Notes: a model not told the origin generated them from the letters alone. Counted from the stretch's first letter, positions 37,903-48,470 are shown. The stretch is DNA of 64,000 bases from JACDAE01 sp963717195 (GCA_963717195.1 CAVQVR010000009.1:1-64000); one strand, 5' to 3'. Translations and numbers: made by a program.

Positions 37903-38041
37903 CTACAGAAGAAATTTTGCTCCTTCCAGCTTTATAAGCCTCAACGGTGGCAAGCAGATTTTCCAGCGAAAGCTCTATTTCTTGGTATTTTGCACCTGTT
38001 GGATAGAAGCTCCTAATTGACTGAAACGCTCAGCAAACAAC

Positions 38042-38440
38042 TCATACTATATACCCTCGCTCGATCTGTTCGATGCCAGTGACCTCCGTCATTCCTTGAG
38101 CAACCAGACCAGCAAGAACCAGGGCGGCACCCGCTCTCACATCATTTGCCTGAACAGGGGTTCCATGAAGAGAAGATGGCCCTTGTATTTGTACTGCATG
38201 AAATGCTCCTGGAAGAAGATCAAAGTTATAGAGATCTGTATCGAGAGGAGGATTAGCATAGTAAATCCTCGCGCCCATCTTGATCAGTTCATCAATATGA
38301 GCAAAACGCTGCGAGAAGATGGTTTCAAGGAAGAGACTCGTCCCTGGTATCTGTGACGTGAGCACCTGTATCATTGGTCCCCAATCAGTAGAAAAGCCTG
38401 GATAGGGCCGACTCATGATATGCACATCTGTTGATAGCGT
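38042..38440 (-). pseudogene. MurA C-terminal fragment
   Basis: The minus strand encodes only the last third of UDP-N-acetylglucosamine 1-carboxyvinyltransferase: RPYPGFSTDWGPMIQVLTSQ, ETIFSQRFAHIDELIKMGAR, and the signature DVRAGAALVLAGLVAQGMTE with IEQIERGY. The catalytic Cys loop and the N-terminal two thirds are absent. The upstream side runs into the TnsA-like remnant at about 38430, where LSTDVHIMSRPYPG overlaps its end. The tail stops earlier than in full MurA. It cannot be a working enzyme. Confidence 0.8.
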
Positions 38441-38844
38441 GCGGGCATGGTATCGAAAAGAGTATCGAGGGCGGATGCAGGTTTCCATTCTTCCCACCCT
38501 GCACGTTCTCGGCGTATCACAAAGAAATCCGGAGTATGCCATTGGATCATGTTTCGACCAGATTTAGCGCAATAGCGCAGGGGGATACGCGCTGGCTGAT
38601 CGTAATATTCCAGCACATCATCGTCTCTCTCCATTGCATAGATCGCTCACAGTTCCACATGCTGGCTTTCAAATTGGATAGAGACGCCCATCTTGGGACT
38701 GGGATACCGTCCAGTCACGTTGTTTGCACGCCCTCGCACCTTGCGCACAGGGGGAGATTCTCGGATGGTTGCGATGAGTGCCTCTGTTTCTGACGTGAGT
38801 TGAAGGCGTTGACACCAAGGACGAAACTCCTCATCAGTTAACAT
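38413..38844 (-). pseudogene. TnsA-like endonuclease N-terminal domain, broken
   Basis: Begins MLTDEEFRPWCQRLQLTSET and contains ANNVTGRYPSPKMG and IQFESQHVEL. A TGA at 38647-38649 replaces what should be Trp. The same frame continues AIYAMERDDDVLEYYDQPAR and WHTPDFFVIRRERAGWEEWK, the PDF...EEWK pattern of Tn7 TnsA-type nucleases. It ends after MPARYQQ, where it overlaps the MurA fragment. This is the start of a Tn7-like or Mu-like transposition module whose remaining genes are absent. Confidence 0.65.
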
Positions 38845-38939
38845 GATTGTGTTTCCTCGACGACCTGTAAGAACAACGCTTTTTTTGAACGTTTCTAAAA
38901 AGGAATGAGAGGTCGGACAAGAGATTGATTCGAACCTCG

Positions 38940-39578
38940 TTAAAACTTGCGTGCAATGATGTGGTAAACGTGCCAGTATTTGGCGGCGCCTTCAGCAATT
39001 CTACCATTGGCCTCCTCTTCATCGAATGCTACAATATCCAGCCCAATAAGCTCTTCGAAAGCTTGCTTACGGGTAAGAAAAGTGATAGGGTTGGGGTTGG
39101 CACTCACATTCCAGGCATCACGAACACCAAAGAACTGTCCAACAAAGATCCCACACGGTTTGAGCGATGTTTTGAGCCTGGCAAAAACCGTTGAGAACCG
39201 CTCCTTCCTGATGAAAGGGAGCGCAAAATGGGCATTAACGAGGTCATAATTGGCGAAAGTGAAATCCTCAAAAGTAGATTGTACAAGGCGTAGACGCTCT
39301 GTCTGTAGTTGTGCCAGCAGCGTCAATGAAAGAGCTTCTTGATCGACTGCTGTCACATGGAAGCCCTGCGCGAGGAGATAACGCGTATCACGGCCTGCAC
39401 CACAACCAAGATCCAAGGCGTCATCCGCGTGTCCTCGTAGTGAGACGGCTTTCACGAGACCTATGGAAGGAGGCTTGTCTTTCGTCAGTTGATAAAAGTG
39501 ATCCCAACTTTCCCGCATGATCTTTTGTGCTCCATCCACAAGAAACAGTTCTTGCTTTCTGGGAATCATTGCCAGCAT
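38940..39578 (-). CDS. Class I SAM-dependent methyltransferase (TehB-like)
   Basis: The 200-residue Rossmann protein carries motif I ALDLGCGAGRDTRYLLAQGF, the acidic end of strand 2 (VTAVDQEA), and motif IV region FTFANYDLVNAHFALPFI. After the SAM fold it reads CGIFVGQFFGVRDAWN, as in tellurite-resistance TehB-type enzymes. Candidate starts are 39578, 39569 or the internal MRESWDHFYQLT. The substrate is unknown. It has no operon partner. Confidence 0.82.
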   Translation of the reverse strand: MLAMIPRKQELFLVDGAQKIMRESWDHFYQLTKDKPPSIGLVKAVSLRGHADDALDLGCGAGRDTRYLLAQGFHVTAVDQEALSLTLLAQLQTERLRLVQSTFEDFTFANYDLVNAHFALPFIRKERFSTVFARLKTSLKPCGIFVGQFFGVRDAWNVSANPNPITFLTRKQAFEELIGLDIVAFDEEEANGRIAEGAAKYWHVYHIIARKF

Positions 39579-39673
39579 AAACAAGCTCAAATCGCTAGCC
39601 CTACAACAGGTACCTTTTCCAGCAACAACGCCTCGTCAACAAGTATAGCCGAGATCTGCTGAATATGCGAGTT

Positions 39674-42600
39674 TTATTGGCCAATTAATCTTCTAAATGA
39701 ATAGACATTTGTTTTGGTTTCACTGGCTCCATATCCTCCAAAACTTTGTCCCCCCAAACCTACATCAAATGAAACCGATCCATCATCACCGACATGCATT
39801 CCTCCAATAGGGCCAATTCCAGAGGTCCAAAATCAAAATCAATATTCTTGGAAGGCTCATGACACCCAGTTTCTGCATCTGTTAAAGTATTTACAGGACT
39901 GGCGGCGGCACTAAACGTTGCTCCATAACCCCCTCCATTGTAATTAGTGACAGTGGTGGTAGTTGTTACAATGCCAAAATCATTTAGAATTGGAATGGAA
40001 CCCCAATAACCCCAAGAAACTCCTACCCCTATAGACCCACTTTTGCCTATAGTTGAATTAGGAAGAAGCCATAATCCTCCTTGCCCCCCTATACCGACAC
40101 TCCAAATTAATGCGTCTAGCCCCCTACGATCCGTATATCTCACCGGGTTCCCTTGTACATACCCATACAAGTTCACCCCTCCGTTCAACCCAATCGGGTC
40201 TCCCTGTGTATATCTGCCCAAGGTCGGGTCGTAGTAACGGTTCCCGTTATAATACAACCCGCTCTCACTATCCGCATATTGCCCTGGGAAGCGGATATTG
40301 TCAATAGCGGTTCCGGCGATGGAGACATTCTGCCCAAAAGGCTGCTGGATTCTGTCCCAGACAATGTTCTGCGAAGCATCGGTCATCTTCTGCGGAGTGC
40401 CAAGCTGGTCGGTATGCACGTAGTAAATGGTTCCGCTGCCTTCGATTTGCGCCAAAGGCATATCGTCCAGATAGACATACTCTCTGATCAACGCACCTGT
40501 TTTATCGGTTTCTTCTGTCAGGTGTCCCTGCTGGTCATAGACGTAATTGGTGGTAGCGCCTCCTGCTATGGCCTTGCTGGCTCTTTCACCGAGCGCGTTA
40601 TATTCATACGTTGTCGTGCTGCCTCCGGTTACAGCTACCGTTTCAAGCTGGTTAAGCTTGCTGTAGGTAAATTTGGTGTTGGCGGAAGCGGCGCGGTTAT
40701 CCGAGGTGAGGTCGCCTGCGGCGTTGTAAGCCAGCTTGCGGGTTTTGCCGCCTGTCACTACGGTTGCAAGCTGGTTTGAGGTAGCAGGGTAGGTGTAGGT
40801 GCTGGTTACGCCACCCTCTGTCGAAGTCAGCCTGTTCCCGTCAGCGTCATAGGTATAGCTGTCGGTGCCATACTTGCCAACGGCGCTTAATAAGCGTTGA
40901 TCGGCATCATACGTAAAACGCTGGTTCCTTGTAGCATCAAGGGCATCCGTAATGGAGGTAATATCATTGGCGTTGTCATAGGTTACGCTCTCATTCTGCA
41001 CAGTCACGCTGCTACCGGATGTCTTTATGCCCGTCAGGCGATAATCCTGATCATACGTCAGGGTATTCGTCAGACCGTTGCCATAGGTAAACCCGGTGAC
41101 GGGGCCGAACGGCTCGTAGGTGATATTGCTGGCTAACGTGGCAGAAGATACGCCAGACCAGGCAATGGAGGTAATCCTGCCAGTGCTGTCGCGGGTATAG
41201 GTGACGGAATGCCCGGAAGGATAGGTAATGCCCATGATCCGGTCGGCAAGGTTATAGCTATAGGACGTAGTATAGCTGATACCGCCGATAACCTGCTTAT
41301 CGGTGAGTACGTCTCCGCGCTCATTATAGGTAAACGCCGTCGAACCACTTTCGTCGGTGAACCCGCTCAACCTCCCTATGCCGAACCTGCCCGCGTCATA
41401 GCTGTAACTGATGGGTTCCAGCCCGTCAGGATGGGTCAGGGCTGTCACGCGGTTCAGCACGTCATAGGTACGCTTGGTGGTAATCCCGCGAGCATCAACC
41501 GTGCTTATCAGATTGCCGTCATTGTCATACGCGTACTTCGTCGTGCCCGTATCCGGGCTGGTCTCGGAAAGCGCTTCACCAAACCCGTCATACGTATAGG
41601 TTGTGATGAGGCCGCGTGGATCGGTAACGCTGGTGACATTATCCTGGGCATCGTAGGCATAGGTTGTAGTCTTGTTCAATGGATCGATGGAGCTTACCAG
41701 GCGGTTTAACGGGTCAAAGGCTTGCGAAGTGGTATTCCCCAGCGGATTCTTAATGCTGAGTGTGTTGCCGTTATTATCATAGGTGAAGCTGCTGGTCTGG
41801 CTGGATGCGCCGATCTGCTGAAGCATGCGGCCAAGACTGTCAAACACCGCGCTCTGGGTTTCAGCTATAGCGCTCCCGGCGGAAATCTGCTGTTGCGTGA
41901 TGTCCCCATTCGCATCCAGCGTATATGCGATAGTCCCGTTCAGGTTATCGTTTACGGCAATGACGCGGTGAGCGGCGTCATAAGTATAGTTTAACTGCGA
42001 ACCGTCCGGCTGGGTAAGGGAAACCAGGTTCCCCGCCGCGTCATAGGCAAACGTGGTGGTGGCGTTGCCGGAACTTGCCTGCACGGTGCGTGTAAGCGGC
42101 CTCTGCCTTGCATCATAAGTAAAGGTGGTCACGACGCCGTTCGGATCGGTCATGGATAATGGCAGGCCGCTGTTATTATAGCGGGTAATACGGGATACAT
42201 GGCCTAACGCATCGGTGACGGTGGCGATGTTGTTGCCCGTATAGGTATAGGTGGTGTTTTCCTTGATACCGTTATGCGGCGGGGCTGTGGCAGTAAGTAA
42301 ATGGCCGAAACCGTCATAAGTATATTTCCATGTCCGGGTTTGTCCGTTAGTCGCGCCGCCCGTGGTGTCGGTATCCGTCTGCGTCAACAGATTGCCATGC
42401 GCGTCATAGGTAAACGCGGAAGTCTTGCGCGGCGCGGTAATCTGGTCAGGAAGATGTTTGAAAGTTGCATCATACGTAATAGTCGTGGTGCGCGCCTGCG
42501 CTGTGCCGTAGGCTTCCGTAATGCTGGTCGGCAGGCCGTGCGTATTATTGGTGTATTGAGTCACGTTACCGTTCCAGTCGGTCTGGCTGGCTATATACCC

Positions 42601-44064
42601 GTTACTGTCATAGGTAAACGTCTCGCTTGCTGCTCCCACGGTGGGGGTGGCGGCGCGGTCAATCTCCGTGACTTTGGGTACGCCCTGCAACGTGGTAAAG
42701 TGATAGGTTTCGGTCTCACCGAGCGCATTCGTCACCGTCCGGCTGCCGTCGCTGTCATTATAAGTGACCGTCGTCAGCGTAGCGCCGGAACCCATCTGGC
42801 TGGTAAGTCCCCGATTGGCGCTGTCATACGTCCAACTGGCATAGACGTTGCCGTTTTCATCCGTGACGCTGCTCAAGGCAAAATTCTGGACGTAAGTATA
42901 TGACTGGCTGGTGGCCGGACTCGTGGAGTAGGAAACGGATGCAAGCCTATCATTCACGCCGGGGGTTATCCCACTGGAGTTATAGGCATAGGTAATTACC
43001 AGCCCGTCCGGGGTAGTGACGGTATTCAGTAAACTGCTGGCATAGGTTAAAACTAAAGTTCTGCCAAAAGAGTCCGTCACTTTGGTAAGCTGGTTGCTGG
43101 TGTTATAAGTCATTGTTTGCGTATAACCGTCCCGCGCGACAATCGTGGAAAGCAACGCTTCGCCGGATGCCAGTTGCGTATAGGTTTCCGTGACATCGTT
43201 GTGATCGGTGAGCGTCCAGGTCGAACCGGTGCCCGTGCCGCTTTGCGTGAGCGTGAGATCCACATCCGTATCACTCGCCCATACCGTGCCGTTATTGGTA
43301 AAGCTCAGACCCTGCCCGTCCGCCCGCTCCGCCGTCACCGAGGTCGAGGAGACGATATTGAGGTAACGGTCATAGGTAGAACGCCAGTTACTGCCCAGCG
43401 TCACCGCGTCAGTAGTCGCGCCTGCGCGGCTGTTGTAATAGCGGCTGAAGCTTAAGGGGTTGCTGCCGGAACTCGCGTAATCATTATATTCATAAAAGAC
43501 ATTCCCCGTGCCGACATCAATCGGCTCGCCAGCCTTAACATCTCCGGTAGCGTTCGGGATGCCGTTACACCCGCAGCCGCTTCCATCTTCAGGGGTTCCG
43601 CTGCCAAGAGATTTTGAGGGGGCGGCGGGGGTAATCGTATCAAGAGTGAAAGAGACGGTTAAAGGAAGTTGAAAGTTACCTTCAGGCCCCCCCTGATTAA
43701 TGCAGCCAATGCCATCAGCGCCTTGATAATAACAATAAATTACATTGCCTTGGTAAGCCAAGTAGTAATTTATTGTATGACCCACAGCACTGACATCACC
43801 AGATACATAAATCAAAGAATAATTGTTACAATCCCCACAATAAGAACTCAAAGAAGAAATGGAAGCGGAAGAAACGGTTAAAGGCTCATTTTCAGTAAGC
43901 AAATTTAAAGTATAAGTATAAGTATCCGCCTTTGCCGAACCGGAAAATCCTACAAAAGATAAAACCACTGTTATAACAACAATGAGGAAACGTATTTGAT
44001 ATCGAACATGGAAAAACGAACGGGAGAGAGCATGTGCTTTCGCAGGCTGCGGCGCATCGCTCAT
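39674..44064 (-). CDS. Secreted RHS/YD-repeat protein (late frameshift)
   Basis: About 1460 residues. The N-terminus has a signal sequence (FLIVVITVVLSFVGFSGSAKA) and a Cys-containing secreted domain. The chain then has an RHS entry segment (PIDVGTGNVFYEYNDY, LSFSRYYNSR) and dozens of YD repeats of the type LTYDxxGR/VTDPxG. The core ends with the canonical NGNRYYDPTLGRYTQGDPIG and NLYGYVQGNPVRYTDRRGLD. A glycine-rich tail follows. The open frame stops at 39760, but the glycine-rich sequence clearly continues in the next frame (SGIGPIGGMHVGDDGSVSFD to RRLIGQ) to TAA at 39674, so a one-base shift lies near 39830. No known toxin domain is recognised in the tail. Style and codon use look proteobacterial. 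Confidence 0.88.
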
Positions 44065-44361
44065 AAATCATCCTTTATAACAGGATTAATACCCGTTAAC
44101 TTTTATCGCCTACTCCTAACCGTGAAATCAACCCGTAATCCTGGAATGGTTGAAGTATACCACACTTTTATTTTACCCGCAAAATCAGCGTGGTACTGAC
44201 ATATCCGGACTTACCGGCGTTTCTCTCATGGCTTGCTACTTTGGCATTGCCGTTCCGGCTCCATGCCGGGATCGTGTTGGGAAACGGGAATGCCAGAGCG
44301 CCAACTGTATTTTTGCAATGCTGCACCCTGATCGTAGCGAATTTGCCCTGCCAGGCAGGAT

Positions 44362-44670
44362 TTATAACGCGGCTTCCGTTTGACTGATGGTCACGGGAGT
44401 GTTTATTACCAGATTATCGGGAGGTAAAGGTCGGCGGGCTTTGCGCTTCTCGATCTGGCTCTGGATATCCGGGGCAATTCCGGTCGGTATGCCCACCGTC
44501 TCCTCAATCGGGCACTGCGCTGGGTGGTCTTGGGAGTAATATTCCACGTTATCGCTCATGACCTCGCTATCCACCAGGCTATCGAGCGTATCCAGCATCC
44601 GGTTTAACGACTGGTAGGGTAGATAGCCAACGAGGTTTCGATTGTTTTTAACCTTATTAAGGTTATGCAT
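44362..44670 (-). CDS. Small hypothetical protein upstream of the RHS gene
   Basis: ATG at 44670 has AAAGGAG nine bases upstream and opens 102 residues (MHNLNKVKNNRNLVGYLPYQ, LDTLDSLVDSEVMSDNVEYY, IEKRKARRPLPPDN). No family is recognised. There is no signal peptide. It is co-directional with the RHS gene across about 300 bases with no other feature, and could belong to the same transferred segment. Confidence 0.5.
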   Translation of the reverse strand: MHNLNKVKNNRNLVGYLPYQSLNRMLDTLDSLVDSEVMSDNVEYYSQDHPAQCPIEETVGIPTGIAPDIQSQIEKRKARRPLPPDNLVINTPVTISQTEAAL

Positions 44671-44881
44671 TATCAATCGCTCCTTTTTCGACTATCGCCG
44701 AGTAGCCGGGAGGCATTGCTTTATGGAGAGTAAAGGATGATGTTGGCGCTTAAATGAGGATAATGGCTGAGTAGGCAAAGTAAGCGAAGTCAGCTTACTA
44801 AAGCTGACTTCATGGTTCCACATCCATTTTCCTTTTTAAGGAATTTACAAGTGGTAGCTTTGCATCGTTATTCAATTCAAG

Positions 44882-45760
44882 TTACACATAATCTTCCATC
44901 CCACTCTTAAAGGCATTTTGATCTTGATTTTCGATGCCAAAGAGAGCTTCCAGGAGGGCAAAGGTGCCTTGATAGAACGTGATACGGTCCCAGAAAGCCT
45001 CCATTTCAGGATAGATGACTGAGAATCTTCTGAGAAAAGCTTCTCCATAGCTGCTCAAGATGCCGGCAAAATCATACGCTGGATCACCAAGTCCAGCACC
45101 ACCAAAGTCGATAATCCCGCTAATGACTTGCTTATTGAGGTCAAAGAGGATATTCGATGGGCCGAAATCCCCATGCTTGAGTACTGGTTTGTAAGCAAAA
45201 TGTGCTGAATCAGCTAAGAACGTTTCAAAGTGATGTGTTGCCCAAATACGAGCATCCGATCTCATATGAGGGAAACATTTTGCCTGAATACGGGAATAAA
45301 TATCACTCCATTCTTCGTATGTATCAGCAACAGAGAGTTGATGCTCAATGACGGCTTCAACTGGTATGGTATGGAGTTCTCTCAGAAACCGGGCCAGTTG
45401 CTGTGCCAAACTTTCAAGGATTTGCTCATTGTCTATGTTCCGCAACGTCTCGCGCCAGAGTGATTCCCCTGGAATGAAGCGATAGCCAACAAACACCTGA
45501 CCGACGATCTGGGCCGTAACATGCTCAAAACTGACTCGAGGAACGGGAAGTGCAATGGAGTCGCCAATCCCTTTCAGAATAGCGAGCTCCCTCTCAAGCC
45601 TTTCTATGCCATCGGCATATTTCGGGAAGCGAAAAATAAACGCATCGTTCACAATGAGGATATCGTTGTTTTGTCCATGCGTGTTCGTTTTCATCGAATG
45701 CACAGAAAAATCAGGATACGTGCGCTGTATGGTTTCTAGGTACAAGCTGCTCTGGTTCAT
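44882..45760 (-). CDS. Aminoglycoside phosphotransferase (APH) family protein
   Basis: Kinase-like fold of 292 residues. ATG at 45760 has AAGGAG upstream. The catalytic loop is VLKHGDFGPSNILFD (HxDxxxxN), and the metal-binding segment is GIIDFGGAGLGDPAYDFAG (IDFxxxxxGDPAxD). The N-terminal lobe carries DAFIFRFPKYADGIERLERE. These are the APH/choline-kinase hallmarks. The family contains antibiotic kinases and metabolic small-molecule kinases, so resistance is not implied. Confidence 0.88.
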   Translation of the reverse strand: MNQSSLYLETIQRTYPDFSVHSMKTNTHGQNNDILIVNDAFIFRFPKYADGIERLERELAILKGIGDSIALPVPRVSFEHVTAQIVGQVFVGYRFIPGESLWRETLRNIDNEQILESLAQQLARFLRELHTIPVEAVIEHQLSVADTYEEWSDIYSRIQAKCFPHMRSDARIWATHHFETFLADSAHFAYKPVLKHGDFGPSNILFDLNKQVISGIIDFGGAGLGDPAYDFAGILSSYGEAFLRRFSVIYPEMEAFWDRITFYQGTFALLEALFGIENQDQNAFKSGMEDYV

Positions 45761-45900
45761 ATGACTCCTTGCAGGCAAAAATGATAGGGAATGGTTTTCC
45801 AACAAAGACCGTGATGAGTATACTAAACATGAGATGCTTTTGCCTCCGCAGCTGCTTTCATTACCTATTCTAGCAGACATTGCAACTTCTATCTGAGCAT

Positions 45901-46011
45901 TCAGCGTTTTGGGGATGGTAACGGTGAGCGGTCAGCCAGTTTTCCATACAGTAATTCGTTTTCTTGCTGTAACTCTCTTACTTGTTGCTCAAGTTTGTGA
46001 ACACTTGTCAA
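45901..46011 (-). pseudogene. Short coiled-coil C-terminal remnant next to control element b
   Basis: Minus-strand open stretch TSVHKLEQQVRELQQENELL to KLADRSPLPSPKR ends in TGA at 45901. It joins the control element at 46013 without a start. This looks like the tail of a transposase or regulator left by deletion. The origin is not recognised. Confidence 0.35.
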
Positions 46012-46012
46012 T

Positions 46013-46162
46013 CTTACCATAGGATTTCGCTGTCGTCATCATTTGAAGCCAAATGAAGGGCAAATGGGCAAGAAAGAGAGATCACTGAAGGGCAAATGCG
46101 GGACAACCTCAGGCTATTCAACCAGGGAGAAAAATCAGCTATCCTCAGAAGGAAAGAAAACC
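46013..46162. promoter_or_regulatory. Conserved control element, copy b
   Basis: Near-complete copy: CTTACCATAGGATTTCGCTG, both AGGGCAAATG repeats, ACAACCTCAGGCTATTCAACC and AAATCAGCTATCCTCAG are present. No intact XRE gene lies to its left. On its right a relic of a small gene begins at once, so the cassette has lost parts by deletion. Confidence 0.6.
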
Positions 46163-46164
46163 AT

Positions 46165-46227
46165 GAACAGCTAGCTGAACTGGTTGGGCCAGAACAGGCC
46201 ATTGCCATGATTGCTCAGACCATCTAG
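46165..46227 (+). pseudogene. 3' relic of the small gene family at 56296
   Basis: The codons EQLAELVGPEQAIAMIAQTI followed by TAG match the C-terminal part of the 56296 protein (EHLAELVGPDQAIALIAQTI), and the flanking DNA GATCAAGG.GTGGCTTCTCTC also matches. The 5' part is missing, and control element b is fused directly to the remnant. Confidence 0.65.
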
Positions 46228-46496
46228 CCGATCAAGGGGTGGCTTCTCTCTGAAGACGTAGCACGAATACAGGTGCTGCACTGACTCTTTTGGAGCCGAA
46301 CACGTCACGAACCAGGGGGTCATTGATTCGCCCATCACCACCTGGGACACTCTTGATTTACCCATGCAAATATTTCGTGCCAGGTAGACACAGGTATTTC
46401 GTCAGTCAGCATTTGAACCGGTCGAGGTGACAGACGGCATCGCGCAACGCCAGCCAGTGCCCTCACCCATCGAAAACGAGGAGAAAGAACCACACA

Positions 46497-47402
46497 ATGA
46501 CGCAACGAACAAACGAGTGGTCAATCGCCCAACTTGATCCACACCTCTTTGATCCCTTGAACCGACAATTACAACGCTCTCTGCCTCTGGTTCCGCCAGA
46601 GATCCCACTGGCAAAATTGAGCCGCGTCCTGGATGTTGGCTGTGGCTTGCACCAATGGGGAAAAGCCCTGTTTCGTGCCATGCTCGAACAGGCGGGTCCT
46701 GAACTGGTCGCGGATGTGCGCATTGAAGGCATCGAGATCCAGATGGACGTGGTACAGGTTGCCAACACCGCTCACATCCGACAGGGACGCGGCCAGGTCT
46801 TTGTCTCGCTGGGAGATTGGTTCCATCTCTCCGCCAGCCACAGGGAGTCTGCCGACCTGGTTCGGGCCTGCTTTCTTGCTCCCTACGTGACTGGGGAGCA
46901 GTGGCCGATCCTGCTGAGAGAGCTGATACGGGGATGTAAACCAGGCGGATGGGTCCTCTGGATAGAGCCAGGGCTTCCCAGCAAAGGAGCAGAGACGCCA
47001 GCCTGGAATCAGTGGCTCGATTGGCTGACATCCGCGCTGATACGGTTGGGAGGAAGTCCACGTATCAGCCTCTTGATGGAAACCGCCTTCCAGCAGGCGG
47101 GATCATGGCAGGATATCCAGACACAAAGGATCATGCTTTCCCTCTCCACCGACCCCGCACGGCAAGGGAACCTCCTGGCTGAGCAGCTCTCCACGCTGCG
47201 CTCCTGGGTGATGGCCCTGGTTCCGTTGCTGCAAGCGGGAGGAATTGCTCCTGAGAAGTTCGTGCCGGGATTACGGGTGCTGCTGGAGGAACTCAATAGC
47301 CGCAAGGTGCACAGTCAGTGGGAATGGACGATGATCTGTGGACGAAAGTCCTCAGAGCAGCATTCAGAGCAGAAGGAGATAAGCAAGGGAAGAGCGAGAT
47401 GA
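46497..47402 (+). CDS. SAM-dependent methyltransferase-like protein
   Basis: The 301-residue protein contains motif I LSRVLDVGCGLHQWGKALF, an acidic strand-2 end (IEGIEIQMDVVQVANTAH) and the post-motif ELIRGCKPGGWVLWIEPGLP. The order fits class I methyltransferases. The C-terminal third is helical and may bind the substrate. It lies in the decayed cassette locus behind control element b. A relic of a second methyltransferase tail follows at 47430. Confidence 0.75.
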   Translation: MTQRTNEWSIAQLDPHLFDPLNRQLQRSLPLVPPEIPLAKLSRVLDVGCGLHQWGKALFRAMLEQAGPELVADVRIEGIEIQMDVVQVANTAHIRQGRGQVFVSLGDWFHLSASHRESADLVRACFLAPYVTGEQWPILLRELIRGCKPGGWVLWIEPGLPSKGAETPAWNQWLDWLTSALIRLGGSPRISLLMETAFQQAGSWQDIQTQRIMLSLSTDPARQGNLLAEQLSTLRSWVMALVPLLQAGGIAPEKFVPGLRVLLEELNSRKVHSQWEWTMICGRKSSEQHSEQKEISKGRAR

Positions 47403-47429
47403 ATGGGGATGAAAGAGCACAGAGGAGAG

Positions 47430-47640
47430 GAGCGATAGGCTTCTCAATTTACAACCAGGAAGAATGCATGCCGTGGCGAAAGCGTTTTCAAGCTCTGATC
47501 ATCGAGAGGTGCGCCTTCTTCATTACCATAGGTGTCACCACCGCCGAAGAGGGAGCCAAGTTGAGTGTGGGCAGTGAACGTTACCAGGGAACGCTTTGTA
47601 GTGTGGCGAGCCTCTTTCCCTTCAGGACAGGGGAACAAGC
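47430..47640 (+). pseudogene. Relic of the HTH-methyltransferase C-terminus
   Basis: GAIGFSIYNQEECMPWRKRF, QALIIERCAFFITIGVTTAE and SLFPF match the end of the 57825 protein (GAIDFSFYNQEANMAWRKSF, QALITESSAFFITIGVTTAE, SLFTF). The upstream SAM-binding domain of that protein is missing. It shows that this locus once carried a paralogue of the intact locus at 56-61 kb. Confidence 0.7.
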
Positions 47641-47952
47641 ATGGCAAAGATGAAGTGGTATGCAGGAAGAGGAGCAAGTTGGATTAACCGGGGTGGTCAT
47701 TATTTTGCAAGATTGGAGGATGGAACGGAGGTAGAGGTGATTGGTGAAATTTACCAACAGAAGCGGAAGGAGTATCTTCTGAAGATGGGAGCCGAATATA
47801 CCTCCTATTCCGGGATTGAGGCGAAGGCACAACAGGAGAGAAATACGCTGAGCCAATTCCTTGATGCATTTGATGAGGACGTGGAACAGTGGTTAGAAGA
47901 ACAAAGAGAAGGAGTTTCCATCAAACGTCCAGCTCAGAAAAATGGCTGCTAG
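47641..47952 (+). CDS. Small basic hypothetical protein
   Basis: ATG at 47641 opens 103 residues (MAKMKWYAGRGASWINRGGH, YFARLEDGTEVEVIGEIYQQ) with a charged helical C-terminus (DEDVEQWLEEQREG). No family is recognised. Its last codons and following DNA match a degraded stretch at 59650-59770, so it belongs to the duplicated cassette. It could be a DNA- or RNA-binding accessory protein. Confidence 0.6.
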   Translation: MAKMKWYAGRGASWINRGGHYFARLEDGTEVEVIGEIYQQKRKEYLLKMGAEYTSYSGIEAKAQQERNTLSQFLDAFDEDVEQWLEEQREGVSIKRPAQKNGC

Positions 47953-48117
47953 TGGGAGCTACACGTGTCGGTCAGAGGTCAGGTTTCTTGTTAACAACCC
48001 CTCATCCAGTTCTTCTAGATCGATGGATGTAGTTCTCACCTGTCAGTCCACCGGTTGATATGACGGGGTCAAGAAGGGGTGTGCGGTTTCGTGGCTGAGC
48101 GCCGGATACCCCTTCTT
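47952..48117 (+). ncRNA. Candidate structured RNA leader, copy 1
   Basis: This block matches 59771-59926 along most of its length (AGGTCAGGTTTCTTGTT, CAGTTCTTCTAGATCGATGG, TGTAGTTCTCACCTG, GGTTGATATG). A stem CTGTCA with TGACGG corresponds to CTGCCA with TGGCAG in the other copy: C-G has become T-A at the same pair, a compensatory change. It is followed by a 10-bp hairpin AAGAAGGGGT (48071) with ACCCCTTCTT (48108), just before the ribosome-binding site of the gene at 48141. The arrangement looks like a sensor plus expression platform. Confidence 0.5.
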
Positions 48118-48140
48118 CATTCTAAAGGAGAGAAACAACG

Positions 48141-48470
48141 ATGGAAAAAAAACTGTTAAAAAAATACTATCTCACTTCTATTGAACCCTATCCAGGCGAC
48201 CCAAAACGGCAACAGCTTTCATTCATCCCAATGCTTGTTTTCGCTCATCCTCAAGGCGGTACGACGGACAGGAGTTGTCACCTGACCTGGTATACCGATG
48301 CAGAATTGTATCATGTATGGAGGTTTGATCACATGACCATTGTCACAGGGAGCCTAGACATCCTCACCGATCTCCCCGATTTCATCGCTGAAATTGCTTC
48401 GATCAACAAGGATACGCAACCACAAGATTTTGAACCCCGTTTACAAAAATTAGGCTTTCATCGACACTAA
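48141..48470 (+). CDS. Small hypothetical protein behind the structured leader
   Basis: ATG at 48141 is preceded by AAAGGAGAGAAACAACG. The 109 residues (KKYYLTSIEPYPGDPKRQQL, SCHLTWYTDAELYHVWRFDH) are beta-rich in pattern and belong to no family I recognise. In the paralogous locus the same leader precedes rpoA instead. Confidence 0.6.
   Translation: MEKKLLKKYYLTSIEPYPGDPKRQQLSFIPMLVFAHPQGGTTDRSCHLTWYTDAELYHVWRFDHMTIVTGSLDILTDLPDFIAEIASINKDTQPQDFEPRLQKLGFHRH

Noticed and set aside
40153..43455. Several plus-strand open frames opposite the RHS gene
   Set aside because: They mirror the YD-repeat coding strand and are repetitive for that reason only.
44065..44361. Possible small gene between the RHS gene and the 44670 gene
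   Set aside because: The only open frames are short, lack ribosome-binding sites and have no protein-like pattern; nothing is supported there.
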